From the NCBI GenBank assembly GCA_900314595.1, contig OMVW01000004.1, positions 1 to 64,000 on the forward strand: 64,000 bases of DNA, written 5' to 3'. A program made the position numbers and the translations under genes. The notes under the pieces were generated by a model that was not told the DNA's origin, ran no database searches, and was given only the letters and a program-made list of their open reading frames with translations. Shown here one piece after another: positions 44,915-52,759 of the stretch; the stretch's first letter is position 1, and every line of letters starts with the position of its first letter. Source of the stretch: an uncultured Dialister sp. (lineage in GTDB: Bacteria; Bacillota; Negativicutes; Veillonellales; Dialisteraceae).

Positions 44915-45955
44915 ATGGCAGAATCCGTAGAAAACGGAAGCAAAATGTCCATTATGCGCATCGTCCAGGTGCTCCTTCGTGAATCGGATAAGGACCACCC
45001 GCTGACGCAGCAGGAAATATTAAGGATGCTGGAAGAAAAATACGGCATGACGGTGAGCAGGAAGTCAGTCAGCCGGAACCTGAACCGGCTGAAGGAGGCA
45101 GGCCTTCCGGTGATGTGCCGGGAGGTGACCCGGGTGATCAACGGTAAAGAGGCACCCCTCTCTCTTGACTGGTACTGGGACCATGTGCTGAACCAGGAAG
45201 AGCTTAAGACACTCATTGACCTTCTTTATTTCTCCCATCTGCCAAGCCAGCAGGTCCGTCAGCTGGCGGACAAACTGAAAAAAATCCAGAGCAGCTCTTT
45301 TGAAGACGGGAAAGGAAATATCCGAAACCTTCCATCGGCTGCCAGGACGGCCGGCTGTGATGAAGTGCTGAATCTGATTTCCAGGGCCTGCAGCCAGAAA
45401 AAGATGATTTCTTTCTTTTATGATCATTATGAAGCTGACGGGAAGCGCCATCACGGGTATACGATTTCCGGCAATGCCCGTCTTTACCGGGCCAGTCCCT
45501 ACCAGATCATCGCATCCGACGACCGGTATATTCTCCTGTGCAATCTGGAGGGGAGCGAGGAAATATCCATATTCCGGGTAGACCTTATGGCGGATATCCT
45601 GATTCTCGACGAACCGGCGAGACTGCAGACTTCCATCCCCGTACTGGAGAAGGGAGGCAGGCTTTCCGACTGGGTTTCCTCGACCAGCGATATTTATACG
45701 GGCTCGCCCATGCTATGCACCTTTGAGGCCGACTGGCACCTGATGAGCGATATCATCAGCGATTTCGGCAAATCGGCCCGCCTGGTCTCCGCCAGGCAGA
45801 ATCTGGTGCTGGTGGAAATCACGATCCAGACGGAAGCACTGAAGGCCTGGGCCCTGAAGCATGCGCCGCTGGTGAAGATCCTTTCACCTTCGTTCCTGGC
45901 AAAAGAGGTGAGGGAGGCGGCAGATGGACTTGTCCGCCTCTATGGCTCATCATGA
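44915..45955 (+). CDS. WYL-domain transcriptional regulator
   Basis: A 346-residue regulator: an N-terminal winged-helix HTH (about residues 12-70, with S-R-K-S-V-S-R-N-L-N-R-L), a central region, a WYL domain (about 145-240, with I-S-F-F-Y-D-H-Y and Y-R-A-S-P-Y-Q-I-I-A-S-D-D-R-Y-I-L) and a C-terminal WCX-like extension. WYL domains sense nucleic-acid or nucleotide ligands. The start lies one base after the PAP2 stop and the end overlaps the DUF2953 gene by four bases, so all belong to one operon. Confidence 0.88.
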   Translation: MAESVENGSKMSIMRIVQVLLRESDKDHPLTQQEILRMLEEKYGMTVSRKSVSRNLNRLKEAGLPVMCREVTRVINGKEAPLSLDWYWDHVLNQEELKTLIDLLYFSHLPSQQVRQLADKLKKIQSSSFEDGKGNIRNLPSAARTAGCDEVLNLISRACSQKKMISFFYDHYEADGKRHHGYTISGNARLYRASPYQIIASDDRYILLCNLEGSEEISIFRVDLMADILILDEPARLQTSIPVLEKGGRLSDWVSSTSDIYTGSPMLCTFEADWHLMSDIISDFGKSARLVSARQNLVLVEITIQTEALKAWALKHAPLVKILSPSFLAKEVREAADGLVRLYGSS

Positions 45956-46704
45956 CAGCAGTGAAAATAATTGTCGGGATTCTTCTGGTCATCCTTCTTC
46001 TGCTCCTCATTCCCCTTACCTATTCCATTTCCTTTGAAAAATGGAAACTCACGGTCAGGGTGGGGGCCCTCTTCGGGCTGATTTCCAAAGTGATAGAAAT
46101 CGATCCCATGAAGAAGAAAAAGAAAGAATCGGAAGAATCGGCAGAAGAACTGGATGAAGCGCTGGACGAACTGGACGAATCGGTATCCGGCAAAACAGGC
46201 CCCATCATGCCGGAAGAACCTCTTGAAATAAAGACAGACGAGAAAAGTCCGACGTCCGCGGAAAGCCGGCCTGCGGAGAAAAAGCCGGAGGAAGAGGAAA
46301 AAGAGGAACCTCAAAAAGAGGAATCAAAGAAAAATAAAAAAAATAAGCCTTCCCTTCTTGCGCAGGGACGCTTTGCATTGGATAATGGACTTATAAAGCT
46401 TGTGCTCATTGCAGCAGCCAAAATCATTGACCATGGCTTTCCCCGCCGCTGGCAGGTGGAAGGAAAGCTGGGCCTTCCGGACCCCATGTATACCGGGGTG
46501 TTCCAGGGGCTCCTGTACGCCACCCTCCCCGGGGCGGCGGAAGAGATCGAATGGGATTATCTGGAAACCGTTTTCACTTTAAAGGGGCGTGGCCGGGGAC
46601 GGCTCATTCCTCTCTATGTACTTTATATTCTACTCAAACTTGCGGTATCAAAAGAAGCAAGAGAATTCTGGCATTTCAGACAAGGGGGAAAACAGAATGG
46701 ATGA
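45952..46704 (+). CDS. DUF2953 domain protein
   Basis: A 250-residue protein with one N-terminal membrane helix (about residues 4-24), a long highly charged Glu/Lys region (about 50-130) and a DUF2953-like C-terminus (G-L-P-D-P-M-Y-T-G-V-F-Q-G near 178, F-T-L-K-G-R-G-R-G-R near 215). DUF2953 is commonly paired with the GerW/YtfJ gene, as here, which overlaps its 3' end. Function is unknown. ATGA coupling links it to the WYL gene. Confidence 0.82.
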   Translation: MTAVKIIVGILLVILLLLLIPLTYSISFEKWKLTVRVGALFGLISKVIEIDPMKKKKKESEESAEELDEALDELDESVSGKTGPIMPEEPLEIKTDEKSPTSAESRPAEKKPEEEEKEEPQKEESKKNKKNKPSLLAQGRFALDNGLIKLVLIAAAKIIDHGFPRRWQVEGKLGLPDPMYTGVFQGLLYATLPGAAEEIEWDYLETVFTLKGRGRGRLIPLYVLYILLKLAVSKEAREFWHFRQGGKQNG

Positions 46705-47125
46705 TGAAGTAAGAAAGCAGATTTTTGATGATTTCAAAAAAATGGTAACCACGGAATCGGTAGTAGGTGAACCGATTTACCTGGGAGACGCAACCATCGT
46801 CCCCTTTGTGGATATTTCCTTCGGCTTCGGCAGCGGTTCCCACACGGGGAGCGGCGCTTCCGGCGGCGCAGGCGGCGGCAAAGTAACGCCTACGGCAGTC
46901 CTCATCATGAAAGGGGAAAGAGTGGAACTCTTCTCCATCAAGAATGCTACGCCCAATGGAACTATCGATAAAGTCCTCAATATGGTGCCGGAAGTGGTAT
47001 CCCATTTCACAAAGAAGAAAGAAAAGAAAGCGGAAGTCCGCGAAGCTGCCCTGAAGGAAGCCAAACAGGCCATGCAGGAAGAAGCGGAAACGGCAGCTAT
47101 CGAAGCAAAAGGGGATAAGGCGTGA
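46697..47125 (+). CDS. GerW/YtfJ family protein
   Basis: A 142-residue YtfJ/GerW family protein. V-V-G-E-P-I-Y-L-G-D-A-T-I-V-P-F-V-D-I-S-F-G-F-G-S-G near residues 20-45 and a Gly-rich loop (G-A-S-G-G-A-G-G-G) are diagnostic; the C-terminus is a charged helix. In Bacillus it is a sporulation/germination protein, but the family occurs in non-sporulating Negativicutes too. GGGGG lies upstream, and it overlaps DUF2953 by eight bases. A terminator follows at 47131. Confidence 0.88.
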   Translation: MDDEVRKQIFDDFKKMVTTESVVGEPIYLGDATIVPFVDISFGFGSGSHTGSGASGGAGGGKVTPTAVLIMKGERVELFSIKNATPNGTIDKVLNMVPEVVSHFTKKKEKKAEVREAALKEAKQAMQEEAETAAIEAKGDKA

Positions 47126-47130
47126 GTACG

Positions 47131-47168
47131 GAGAGCTGTGGAAATATAATTTTTCCGCAGCTCTTTTA
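47131..47168 (+). terminator. terminator after the GerW gene
   Basis: GAGCTG-GGAAA pairs with TTTCC-CAGCTC around an AT loop, followed by TTTT. Confidence 0.75.
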
Positions 47169-47261
47169 TTGCAGCCGTGAATCGTGACCCGTGAAGGATA
47201 GGGTTTCCCTGCTGGAAACCAATCTTATATAGTACGCATCGTTCATGGGATGCCCCCCAAA

Positions 47262-47292
47262 GCCCATATAAAACTGCCCGCAGGGCGCCGCC
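47262..47292 (+). repeat. REP-like intergenic palindrome, copy 1
   Basis: GCCCATATAAAACT followed by a GCCC/GGGC hairpin and GCCGCC. It matches elements at 50342-50380 and, inverted, 51683-51723. The flank word (CCCATA-AAACT) is conserved while stem bases vary and still pair. Confidence 0.5.
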
Positions 47293-47400
47293 TAAACGAA
47301 GAACGAATAACGATATCGATATTTGAGGAAACGCAAATCTCACAGCCATTTCTCCCAATCGTAAACATTGTAAAGCTGACTGAAAACCATGACTTTCCCA

Positions 47401-47429
47401 TTGACATGGACGAATTCTTTGATTAAAAT
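47401..47429 (+). promoter_or_regulatory. promoter of the Skp/OmpH gene
   Basis: TTGACA and TAAAAT are 17 bases apart, about 50 bases before the start codon. Confidence 0.8.
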
Positions 47430-47480
47430 TAATACATACTTGCTTTTACCCCCAATTTGAGGGCGAGTTAGGAGGACAAT

Positions 47481-47897
47481 ATGAAAATGAATAAAGCTGT
47501 CGCAGCCATCGCTGCTGGTATGATTGCATTTGGTTCCGTATTTTCTGCTTCTGCAGCAGGAATCGGTTATGTGAATTTTGACTACCTCATGAATTCTCAT
47601 CCGAAGATGCAGAAAGCTCAGCTGGACTTCAAGGCTGCCGCTCAGAAAGCTTCTGAAACTTTCAGGAGCAAAGCTGCCGGCAAGACCGATCAGGAAAAAC
47701 AGCAGATTGCAACCGACCTGGACAAAGAACTGCAGGAAAAAGAAAGATCCCTGATTACACCGATCCGTACTGATGTGATCAAAGCTATCCAGCAGGTTCG
47801 TCAGGAAAAGAGCCTGGATGTCATTCTGGAACAGGCTGCTGTCGTTGACGGCGGTGTAGATGTAACCTCTGCGGTTGCTCAGAAACTGGCAAAATAA
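47481..47897 (+). CDS. OmpH/Skp family periplasmic chaperone
   Basis: A 138-residue exported protein: signal peptide of about 25 residues ending S-A-S-A-A-G, then a Skp-like helical-arm domain. I-G-Y-V-N-F-D-Y-L-M-N-S-H-P at about 27-40 is the typical strand-loop opening; the Lys/Gln/Glu-rich helices follow; D-V-I-L-E-Q-A-A-V-V-D-G-G-V-D-V-T closes the fold. Skp chaperones outer-membrane proteins, direct support for a diderm cell. It has its own promoter and terminator. Confidence 0.88.
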   Translation: MKMNKAVAAIAAGMIAFGSVFSASAAGIGYVNFDYLMNSHPKMQKAQLDFKAAAQKASETFRSKAAGKTDQEKQQIATDLDKELQEKERSLITPIRTDVIKAIQQVRQEKSLDVILEQAAVVDGGVDVTSAVAQKLAK

Positions 47898-47908
47898 TTG
47901 ATTCCGGA

Positions 47909-47939
47909 AACGGTGCAGCCCATGGCTGCACCGTTTTTT
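47909..47939 (+). terminator. terminator after the Skp gene
   Basis: AACGGTGCAGCC pairs with GGCTGCACCGTT around a short loop, followed by TTTTTT. Confidence 0.88.
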
Positions 47940-47959
47940 CTTACCGGGAGGGAAAAAGA

Positions 47960-48472
47960 ATGGATAAGCTGTCTCTACTTTGCAAAGCCATGATTACCTA
48001 TGATAAAGGCGACGTCCGCCGCATTCATCATTTCCTGAAAGTTCACGCCTTCGCCCGCCAGATCGGCCTGGAAGAAGGACTTGATGAAAAGACGCTCTTC
48101 CGCCTGGAAGCGGCAGCCTATGTACATGATATCGGTATTCACGAAGGGGAGAGGCGTTTCGGCAGAAACGACGGCATGATCCAGCAGGAACTGGGACCGG
48201 GAGAATCCCGTCCCATGCTGGAAGCCCTTTCCTTTGATGAAGAGGATATCGAACGCATCTTGTGGCTGGTGGCCCATCATCACTCCTATGGCTCCATCGA
48301 CGGTCCGGATGCGCAGATCCTGGCGGAAGCGGATATGCTGGTCAACCAGTATGAAGACAATGCTCCGCGGAAACAGAATGAAGCGCTCTATCACCGCCTT
48401 TACAAGACGACTGCTGGGAAGCGGATTTTTGAAGAACTGTATTTTGAGGATTACAAGGCAGGAAAAGAATGA
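47960..48472 (+). CDS. HD-domain phosphohydrolase
   Basis: A 170-residue HD protein. Metal ligands are visible: H near residue 22 (R-R-I-H-H-F), the H-D pair in Y-V-H-D-I-G-I near 55, H-H-H near 98 and the Asp in E-A-D-M near 115. The substrate is unknown, perhaps a nucleotide. The TGAG overlap at its end couples it to the NUDIX gene, and that gene overlaps mutY, suggesting a nucleotide-sanitation operon. Confidence 0.85.
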   Translation: MDKLSLLCKAMITYDKGDVRRIHHFLKVHAFARQIGLEEGLDEKTLFRLEAAAYVHDIGIHEGERRFGRNDGMIQQELGPGESRPMLEALSFDEEDIERILWLVAHHHSYGSIDGPDAQILAEADMLVNQYEDNAPRKQNEALYHRLYKTTAGKRIFEELYFEDYKAGKE

Positions 48473-48939
48473 GAGATACTTCACTCGTTTACCCGTTCCG
48501 GGGAGACGGGAAAATCCTTCTTGGCCGCAAGCGGCGGGGCATGGGCTATGGGAAATGGAACGGCTTCGGCGGAAAAATCGAAGCCGGTGAAACCATGCGC
48601 GAGTGCGCCGCAAGAGAGCTCTACGAAGAGTGCGGCCTGCGTTCCAATACGGAAGATCTGGAAATGGTGGCAGACCTCTATTTCCATCAGCCATCAGCTC
48701 TTGAATGGTCCCATGCAGGCATTGTGTACTTTGCGAAGAAATGGATGGGAATCCCCTGCCTTTCGGAAGAAATGGAACCCCGCTGGTTTTCACCGGAAGA
48801 ATTTCCCTATGAGGAAATGTGGATGGCCGACAAAGTGTGGCTTCCACTCGTCCTTTCGGGACGGAAAATACGGGGCATCATCTACTTTGCAGAAGACGGG
48901 GAAACCGTCTATGATTACGAATTCAGGGAAATGGAATGA
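48469..48939 (+). CDS. NUDIX hydrolase, 8-oxo-dGTP diphosphatase (MutT/MTH1-like)
   Basis: A 156-residue NUDIX protein. The Nudix box is complete: G-G-K-I-E-A-G-E-T-M-R-E-C-A-A-R-E-L-Y-E-E-C-G at about residues 34-56. W-N-G-F-G-G-K and the Trp-rich tail (E-E-M-E-P-R-W-F, then D-x-V-W-L-P) resemble MTH1-type 8-oxo-dGTPases. It overlaps mutY by four bases, so pool cleaning and misincorporation repair are encoded together (the GO system). Confidence 0.9.
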   Translation: MRDTSLVYPFRGDGKILLGRKRRGMGYGKWNGFGGKIEAGETMRECAARELYEECGLRSNTEDLEMVADLYFHQPSALEWSHAGIVYFAKKWMGIPCLSEEMEPRWFSPEEFPYEEMWMADKVWLPLVLSGRKIRGIIYFAEDGETVYDYEFREME

Positions 48940-49994
48940 AACCATCTGACAAGTGGACCGGAAAGCTCCTTGCCTGGTTTGATGACCATAAAAGGGACCT
49001 TCCCTGGAGGGAAGACAAGCCACGGAATCCCTATCACGTATGGATTTCGGAAATCATGCTGCAGCAGACGCGGACCGAAGCGGTGAAGCCCTATTTCCAT
49101 TCCTGGATGGAAAAATTTCCAACCATTCATGATCTTGCAAAGGCTTCGGAAGCGGAAGTCCTCCACCAGTGGCAGGGCCTTGGCTATTACAGCCGGGCAA
49201 GGAATATCCATAAAGCGGCAAGGGAAATGGAAGAAAAATACGGCGCCCGGCTTCCTCAGGACAAAGAAGAAATCCGCAGCCTTCCCGGCATCGGGGACTA
49301 TACGGCAGGCGCCATCCTCTCCATGGCTTACGGAAAAAAAGAAGGAGCCATCGATGGCAATGTGCTCCGCGTCTATGCAAGACTTTATCAAATTGAAGAA
49401 GATATTTTAAAGAGCAGGGGAAAAAAGGCCATCGCCTCCCTGGTGGAAAAGACGCTGCCGGAAAGGGCAGGGGACTTCAATGAAGCCTTGATGGATCTCG
49501 GGGCAGATGTGTGCATTCCCAAATCCCCCCGCTGCAGGGAATGTCCTCTCCGGGGCGAATGCATGGCCTTTGAAAAGGGTTTGCAGGATAAACTGCCCCT
49601 TCGCACGAAAAAGAAACCACAGCTCCTTCAGGAAGCGGCCTGCGGAATCATCATGAAAGAAGGAAAGGTGCTCCTTCACAAAAGGCCCTCCCGCGGCATG
49701 CTGGCCTCCATGTGGGAATTTCCCATGATCCTTTCGGAATCGGCGGAAACTTCCCGGGCTGAACTGGAATCACTCCTTCAGTCAGAGGCGGAAGAACTGG
49801 TGTGGAAATATAAACATGTCTTCACCCACCGCATCTGGATGATGAAAGCCTATACCATGAAAAGCTGCGTAGTACCAAAAGGAGAGTACCGCTGGTTTAC
49901 CGCAGAAGAATACAAAGAAATCCCCCTCGCAGGCCCTCACGCAAAGCTGGCAGCCTTCACGGAAAAACTGTTACGGGAAGAAGGAGACTTCTGA
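48936..49994 (+). CDS. mutY: adenine DNA glycosylase MutY
   Basis: A 352-residue glycosylase that removes adenine mispaired with 8-oxoguanine. P-W-R near residue 24, E-I-M-L-Q-Q-T-R-T near 43 (catalytic Glu and QQT), helix-hairpin-helix L-P-G-I-G-D-Y-T-A-G-A near 115, catalytic Asp in E-G-A-I-D-G-N-V near 138, and the [4Fe-4S] cluster Cys-x6-Cys-x2-Cys-x5-Cys at about 193-209. A NUDIX-like C-terminal domain recognises 8-oxoG. Length is normal. Confidence 0.95.
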   Translation: MKPSDKWTGKLLAWFDDHKRDLPWREDKPRNPYHVWISEIMLQQTRTEAVKPYFHSWMEKFPTIHDLAKASEAEVLHQWQGLGYYSRARNIHKAAREMEEKYGARLPQDKEEIRSLPGIGDYTAGAILSMAYGKKEGAIDGNVLRVYARLYQIEEDILKSRGKKAIASLVEKTLPERAGDFNEALMDLGADVCIPKSPRCRECPLRGECMAFEKGLQDKLPLRTKKKPQLLQEAACGIIMKEGKVLLHKRPSRGMLASMWEFPMILSESAETSRAELESLLQSEAEELVWKYKHVFTHRIWMMKAYTMKSCVVPKGEYRWFTAEEYKEIPLAGPHAKLAAFTEKLLREEGDF

Positions 49995-50009
49995 TACAAT
50001 AAAAGCGGA

Positions 50010-50500
50010 AGAACTTTTTGAGCCCTTAGTAGTTAGCCGATAGCAGTTAGCAATCCTCAAAGTTACTGGAAATGGCTAATGGCGAATAGCTAATGGCTGA
50101 TTGTCTGGGAACTTTATTCCGAAGGAGACTGTCCTTCGGAAAACTGTATATATCCTTTCACAAACTTAAAGTGCATAAGGGAACCTGCCGGTTTAAAAGC
50201 CTTTGTTTCGGGAATCCCGGGAGTTTCGGGGTGGTGCGGCGCAATAGTAAAAAGCGCCGCAAAATCTTTATATAACAAATATGATTCTATAAATCTCGAT
50301 TCCGATTGAGAGATAAAAGAATCAGCACCTTGAAGCAAAATCCCCATACAAAACTCGCGGCCCATCAGGGCCGCCACCTTCCCGATAATCCCGCACCCCG
50401 CACCCCGTATCCCGCACCCCGATTCAACGGCTGATGGCTAACAGCTATTACCCATTACCCATCAGCAGAAATCTCAGTTTTCCCCCCCCCGAAAGGAGTC
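50010..50500. other. gene-free intergenic stretch with dispersed repeats
   Basis: No gene seen. It holds GCTAATGG/GTTAGC-type low-complexity patches (50025-50095, 50425-50465), a fragment of the 68-bp family (about 50105-50150), a GCGGCGCAATAGTA...GCGCCGC element (about 50236-50262, also seen near 55308), a REP-like palindrome (50342-50380) and CCCGCACC iterations (50385-50422). Confidence 0.7.
50342..50380 (+). repeat. REP-like intergenic palindrome, copy 2
   Basis: CCCCATACAAAACTCGC followed by a GCGGCCC-ATCA-GGGCCGC hairpin and CACCTTCCC. The inverted relative at 51683-51723 keeps both flanks while the stem bases differ but still pair. Confidence 0.6.
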
Positions 50501-50504
50501 CCCC

Positions 50505-51629
50505 ATGTTCGAGCGCATGATACTTATGATTTTTTCCATTCTGGGTCTCCTGAATGGCTCTCTTTTTGCGCTCATCATGAGGAGGCGGAATTTTTTCCGT
50601 TACACTTTTGGCGGATTCCTTATAGGGCTCGCTTCGGCGGGATATTTCGTATGGTATGCGAAAGGCTATGACGGGCTGGGAACCTGGTCCCTGTGGCTGG
50701 GCTACCTTTTCTGCGGCCTCATGGTGAGCCAGATTGTTTTATTTCCTGCCTATGTCATTCTTCCCTTCTTCACGATTTCAAAGAAACTGAAAAAACCTGC
50801 CCAATACCTGTCTCTGGCGGCCCTGGCGGCAGCGCTCTTCATCGGCATTTTCGGAGCTGTCGACGGAAACCGTCGGGAAGTGACGGAGTATCTGGATGTC
50901 TATGTGGAAGGCCTTCCGGAAGCCTTTGACGGCTACAAGGCGGCCCAGCTCACGGATACCCACATCGGACCCTATTTCCGGGCGGAGGATCTCCCCCATG
51001 AATTCGACCGGGCCAGGGAAGAGGGGGCGCAGGTGGTCTTCTTCACGGGCGACCTTATCGATGATGTGCGCCATATGCCGGAAGCGGCCGGTACCCTTTC
51101 TGAGAAATATAAGGATTTTGAAGACGGAATCATTTATGTCTGGGGCAATCACGAATATTACCGGGGCCAGGCCTATATTCATGGTTTCCTGAACCAGACG
51201 CCTGTAAAGATTCTGGAAAATGAACACATGAAGATTACCAGGAATGGAGAATCCCTGTATGTAGCAGGCGTTGACTATCCCTGGGTACGGGGTGAACGGA
51301 GCAAAGCCTTCCAGCGCCAGCGGAAAGACATGACCGAATGGGCCTATGAAGGAATTCCGAAGGATGCGAAAGTCATCCTGCTCGCCCATAATTCCTCTTT
51401 CATCGATGAAGGTTTTGCACGGGGAGCCATCCTCACCCTGACGGGCCATACCCACGGTACCCAGTTCGGCCTTTTCGGACGGCCCATCATTACGCCTTTC
51501 AAATTCACCCGCGGCCTTTACTCCGACGGTACCCATCCCGGCTACGTCTCCAGAGGCAGCGCCAGCTGGTTTCCCTTCCGCTTCTCCTGCCCCAGGGAAC
51601 TGGTCATTATCACATTTCATAGAAAATAG
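50505..51629 (+). CDS. membrane-anchored metallophosphoesterase (YkuE-like)
   Basis: A 374-residue calcineurin-like phosphoesterase with three to four N-terminal membrane helices (about residues 1-115). The metal motifs follow: L-T-D-T-H-I-G near 147 (D-x-H), F-T-G-D-L-I-D-D near 180 (G-D), W-G-N-H-E-Y near 212 (G-N-H-E), L-A-H-N near 290 and L-T-G-H-T-H-G near 313. Relatives include YkuE and UDP-diacylglucosamine or lipid phosphoesterases; the substrate is unknown. AAAGGAG precedes the ATG after a poly-C run. Confidence 0.88.
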   Translation: MFERMILMIFSILGLLNGSLFALIMRRRNFFRYTFGGFLIGLASAGYFVWYAKGYDGLGTWSLWLGYLFCGLMVSQIVLFPAYVILPFFTISKKLKKPAQYLSLAALAAALFIGIFGAVDGNRREVTEYLDVYVEGLPEAFDGYKAAQLTDTHIGPYFRAEDLPHEFDRAREEGAQVVFFTGDLIDDVRHMPEAAGTLSEKYKDFEDGIIYVWGNHEYYRGQAYIHGFLNQTPVKILENEHMKITRNGESLYVAGVDYPWVRGERSKAFQRQRKDMTEWAYEGIPKDAKVILLAHNSSFIDEGFARGAILTLTGHTHGTQFGLFGRPIITPFKFTRGLYSDGTHPGYVSRGSASWFPFRFSCPRELVIITFHRK

Positions 51630-51682
51630 AATCATACATTTAGAGAGCCTGGCAAGGGAAAGGGATAAGAGGAAAGGGATAA

Positions 51683-51723
51683 GGGAAGGTGACGCCGCCC
51701 GGCGGCGCGAGTTTGTATGGGGA
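51683..51723 (-). repeat. REP-like intergenic palindrome, copy 3 (inverted)
   Basis: Reverse complement gives CCCCATACAAACTCGCG, a CGCCGCC/GGCGGCG hairpin and CACCTTCCC, matching 50342-50380. It is flanked by purine-rich GGGAAAGGGATAAG sequence whose complement recurs at 51900-51940. Confidence 0.6.
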
Positions 51724-51764
51724 CTTTTCACAGGCAGGGCTTAAAGACTCTGCAGTGCTAAAAT

Positions 51765-51810
51765 AAAAAGCTTTCACTGAATGGAAATTCAATGAAAGCT
51801 TTTATTTTGG
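51765..51810. terminator. bidirectional terminator between phosphoesterase and the convergent gene
   Basis: AAAAGCTTTCA and TGAAAGCTTTT form a long, nearly perfect stem around a GAAT-GGAA-ATTC inner helix, with T-rich sequence on both sides. Confidence 0.8.
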
Positions 51811-51961
51811 AATAGACAGGAAAATAAATTTGTCAATGGGGGCACTGACCGGGAGCCGAAGGCTTCATACATAAGATTGGTTTTCCGCAGGAAAACCATA
51901 TCCTTTCCTTTTCCCTTTTCCCGTTCCCCTTTCCCCTCGTTCATGGAGAATTTGTCAGAAC

Positions 51962-52468
51962 TCAGCTCTTCGCCGTAGAGATTGTCGTATCGATCTTATT
52001 TTCCGGTTTCTGGGAAATCTGCACGATTTCACTGCGGATCCGTTCCATTTCATCGTTGTTGTCCTGAGTGAGGGGCTTGAGGGTGACGGTGGAACCATCT
52101 GCATTGGTGAAAGGGGTATCCATGGTCTTGGAGATTGTATTGTAAGAGAGCGCGAGATCTTTGCCGCCTTTTTTCGGGGTCACTACGAGCCTTCCGCCAT
52201 CGACTACGCCAGTGCCTGCCAGAGATCCGTCCACTTCACGGCTGCCCTGCTGGACTTTATGGTCTACATTGATGGTTCCATCCTCGTTCTTTGTGAAATT
52301 GATGGTTTCCAGATTGCGGATATTATCGCCGGACCAGTTGATCCCTGCGTCCTGCACGCCCCACCAGGTGCCCTGCCAGGGACCGCCGCTGATGAAGTGA
52401 ACAAAAATAAAGAATCCGCCTGCTATAAGTATGATAATGGCAATGAGTAAAAGTGCCAGTTTTTTCAT
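51962..52468 (-). CDS. membrane-anchored extracytoplasmic protein of unknown function
   Basis: A 168-residue protein with an N-terminal hydrophobic anchor (about residues 4-24) and a beta-rich soluble part. G-P-W-Q-G-T-W-W-G near 29-37 and I-N-F-T-K-N-E-D-G-T-I-N-V-D look like a small beta-barrel opening, as in lipocalin-like envelope proteins, but I recognise no family. Residues 140-168 are a charged tail. An acceptable ribosome site (CTAAGGAC) precedes the ATG. It is leftward, between the phosphoesterase and gyrA. Confidence 0.6.
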   Translation of the reverse strand: MKKLALLLIAIIILIAGGFFIFVHFISGGPWQGTWWGVQDAGINWSGDNIRNLETINFTKNEDGTINVDHKVQQGSREVDGSLAGTGVVDGGRLVVTPKKGGKDLALSYNTISKTMDTPFTNADGSTVTLKPLTQDNNDEMERIRSEIVQISQKPENKIDTTISTAKS

Positions 52469-52711
52469 GATTACACGTCCTTAGGGAAATAGAGAGTATA
52501 CAAGTTAATTATATAAAAAACAGACAAATAAAGGAAGGTGTTTTTTGAATTTTATTTTACCTTTCTTCAGCGGGAATTTTACAAAAATGGCTTTATTTTC
52601 AGTCAAACGAAATTTATTTTCTGTATAAGAAACAGTAAATCTGCTTAAAAACGGCCTTAAATGGCTTTTTTAGCGATTTCATGGTATAATATATAAAAAG
52701 TTCCAACGGGA

Positions 52712-52738
52712 CCCGGGGCTTTCGGGTCTTATTTTTAT
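52712..52738 (+). other. terminator-like hairpin in the gyrA leader
   Basis: GACCCG and CGGGTC flank a 7-base loop, followed by TTATTTTTAT, about 20 bases before the gyrA start. A TATAAT lies about 25 bases upstream of it. It could attenuate or fine-tune gyrA; this is inference. Confidence 0.45.
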
Positions 52739-52759
52739 GTTTGAAACAAAGGAGTCCTT

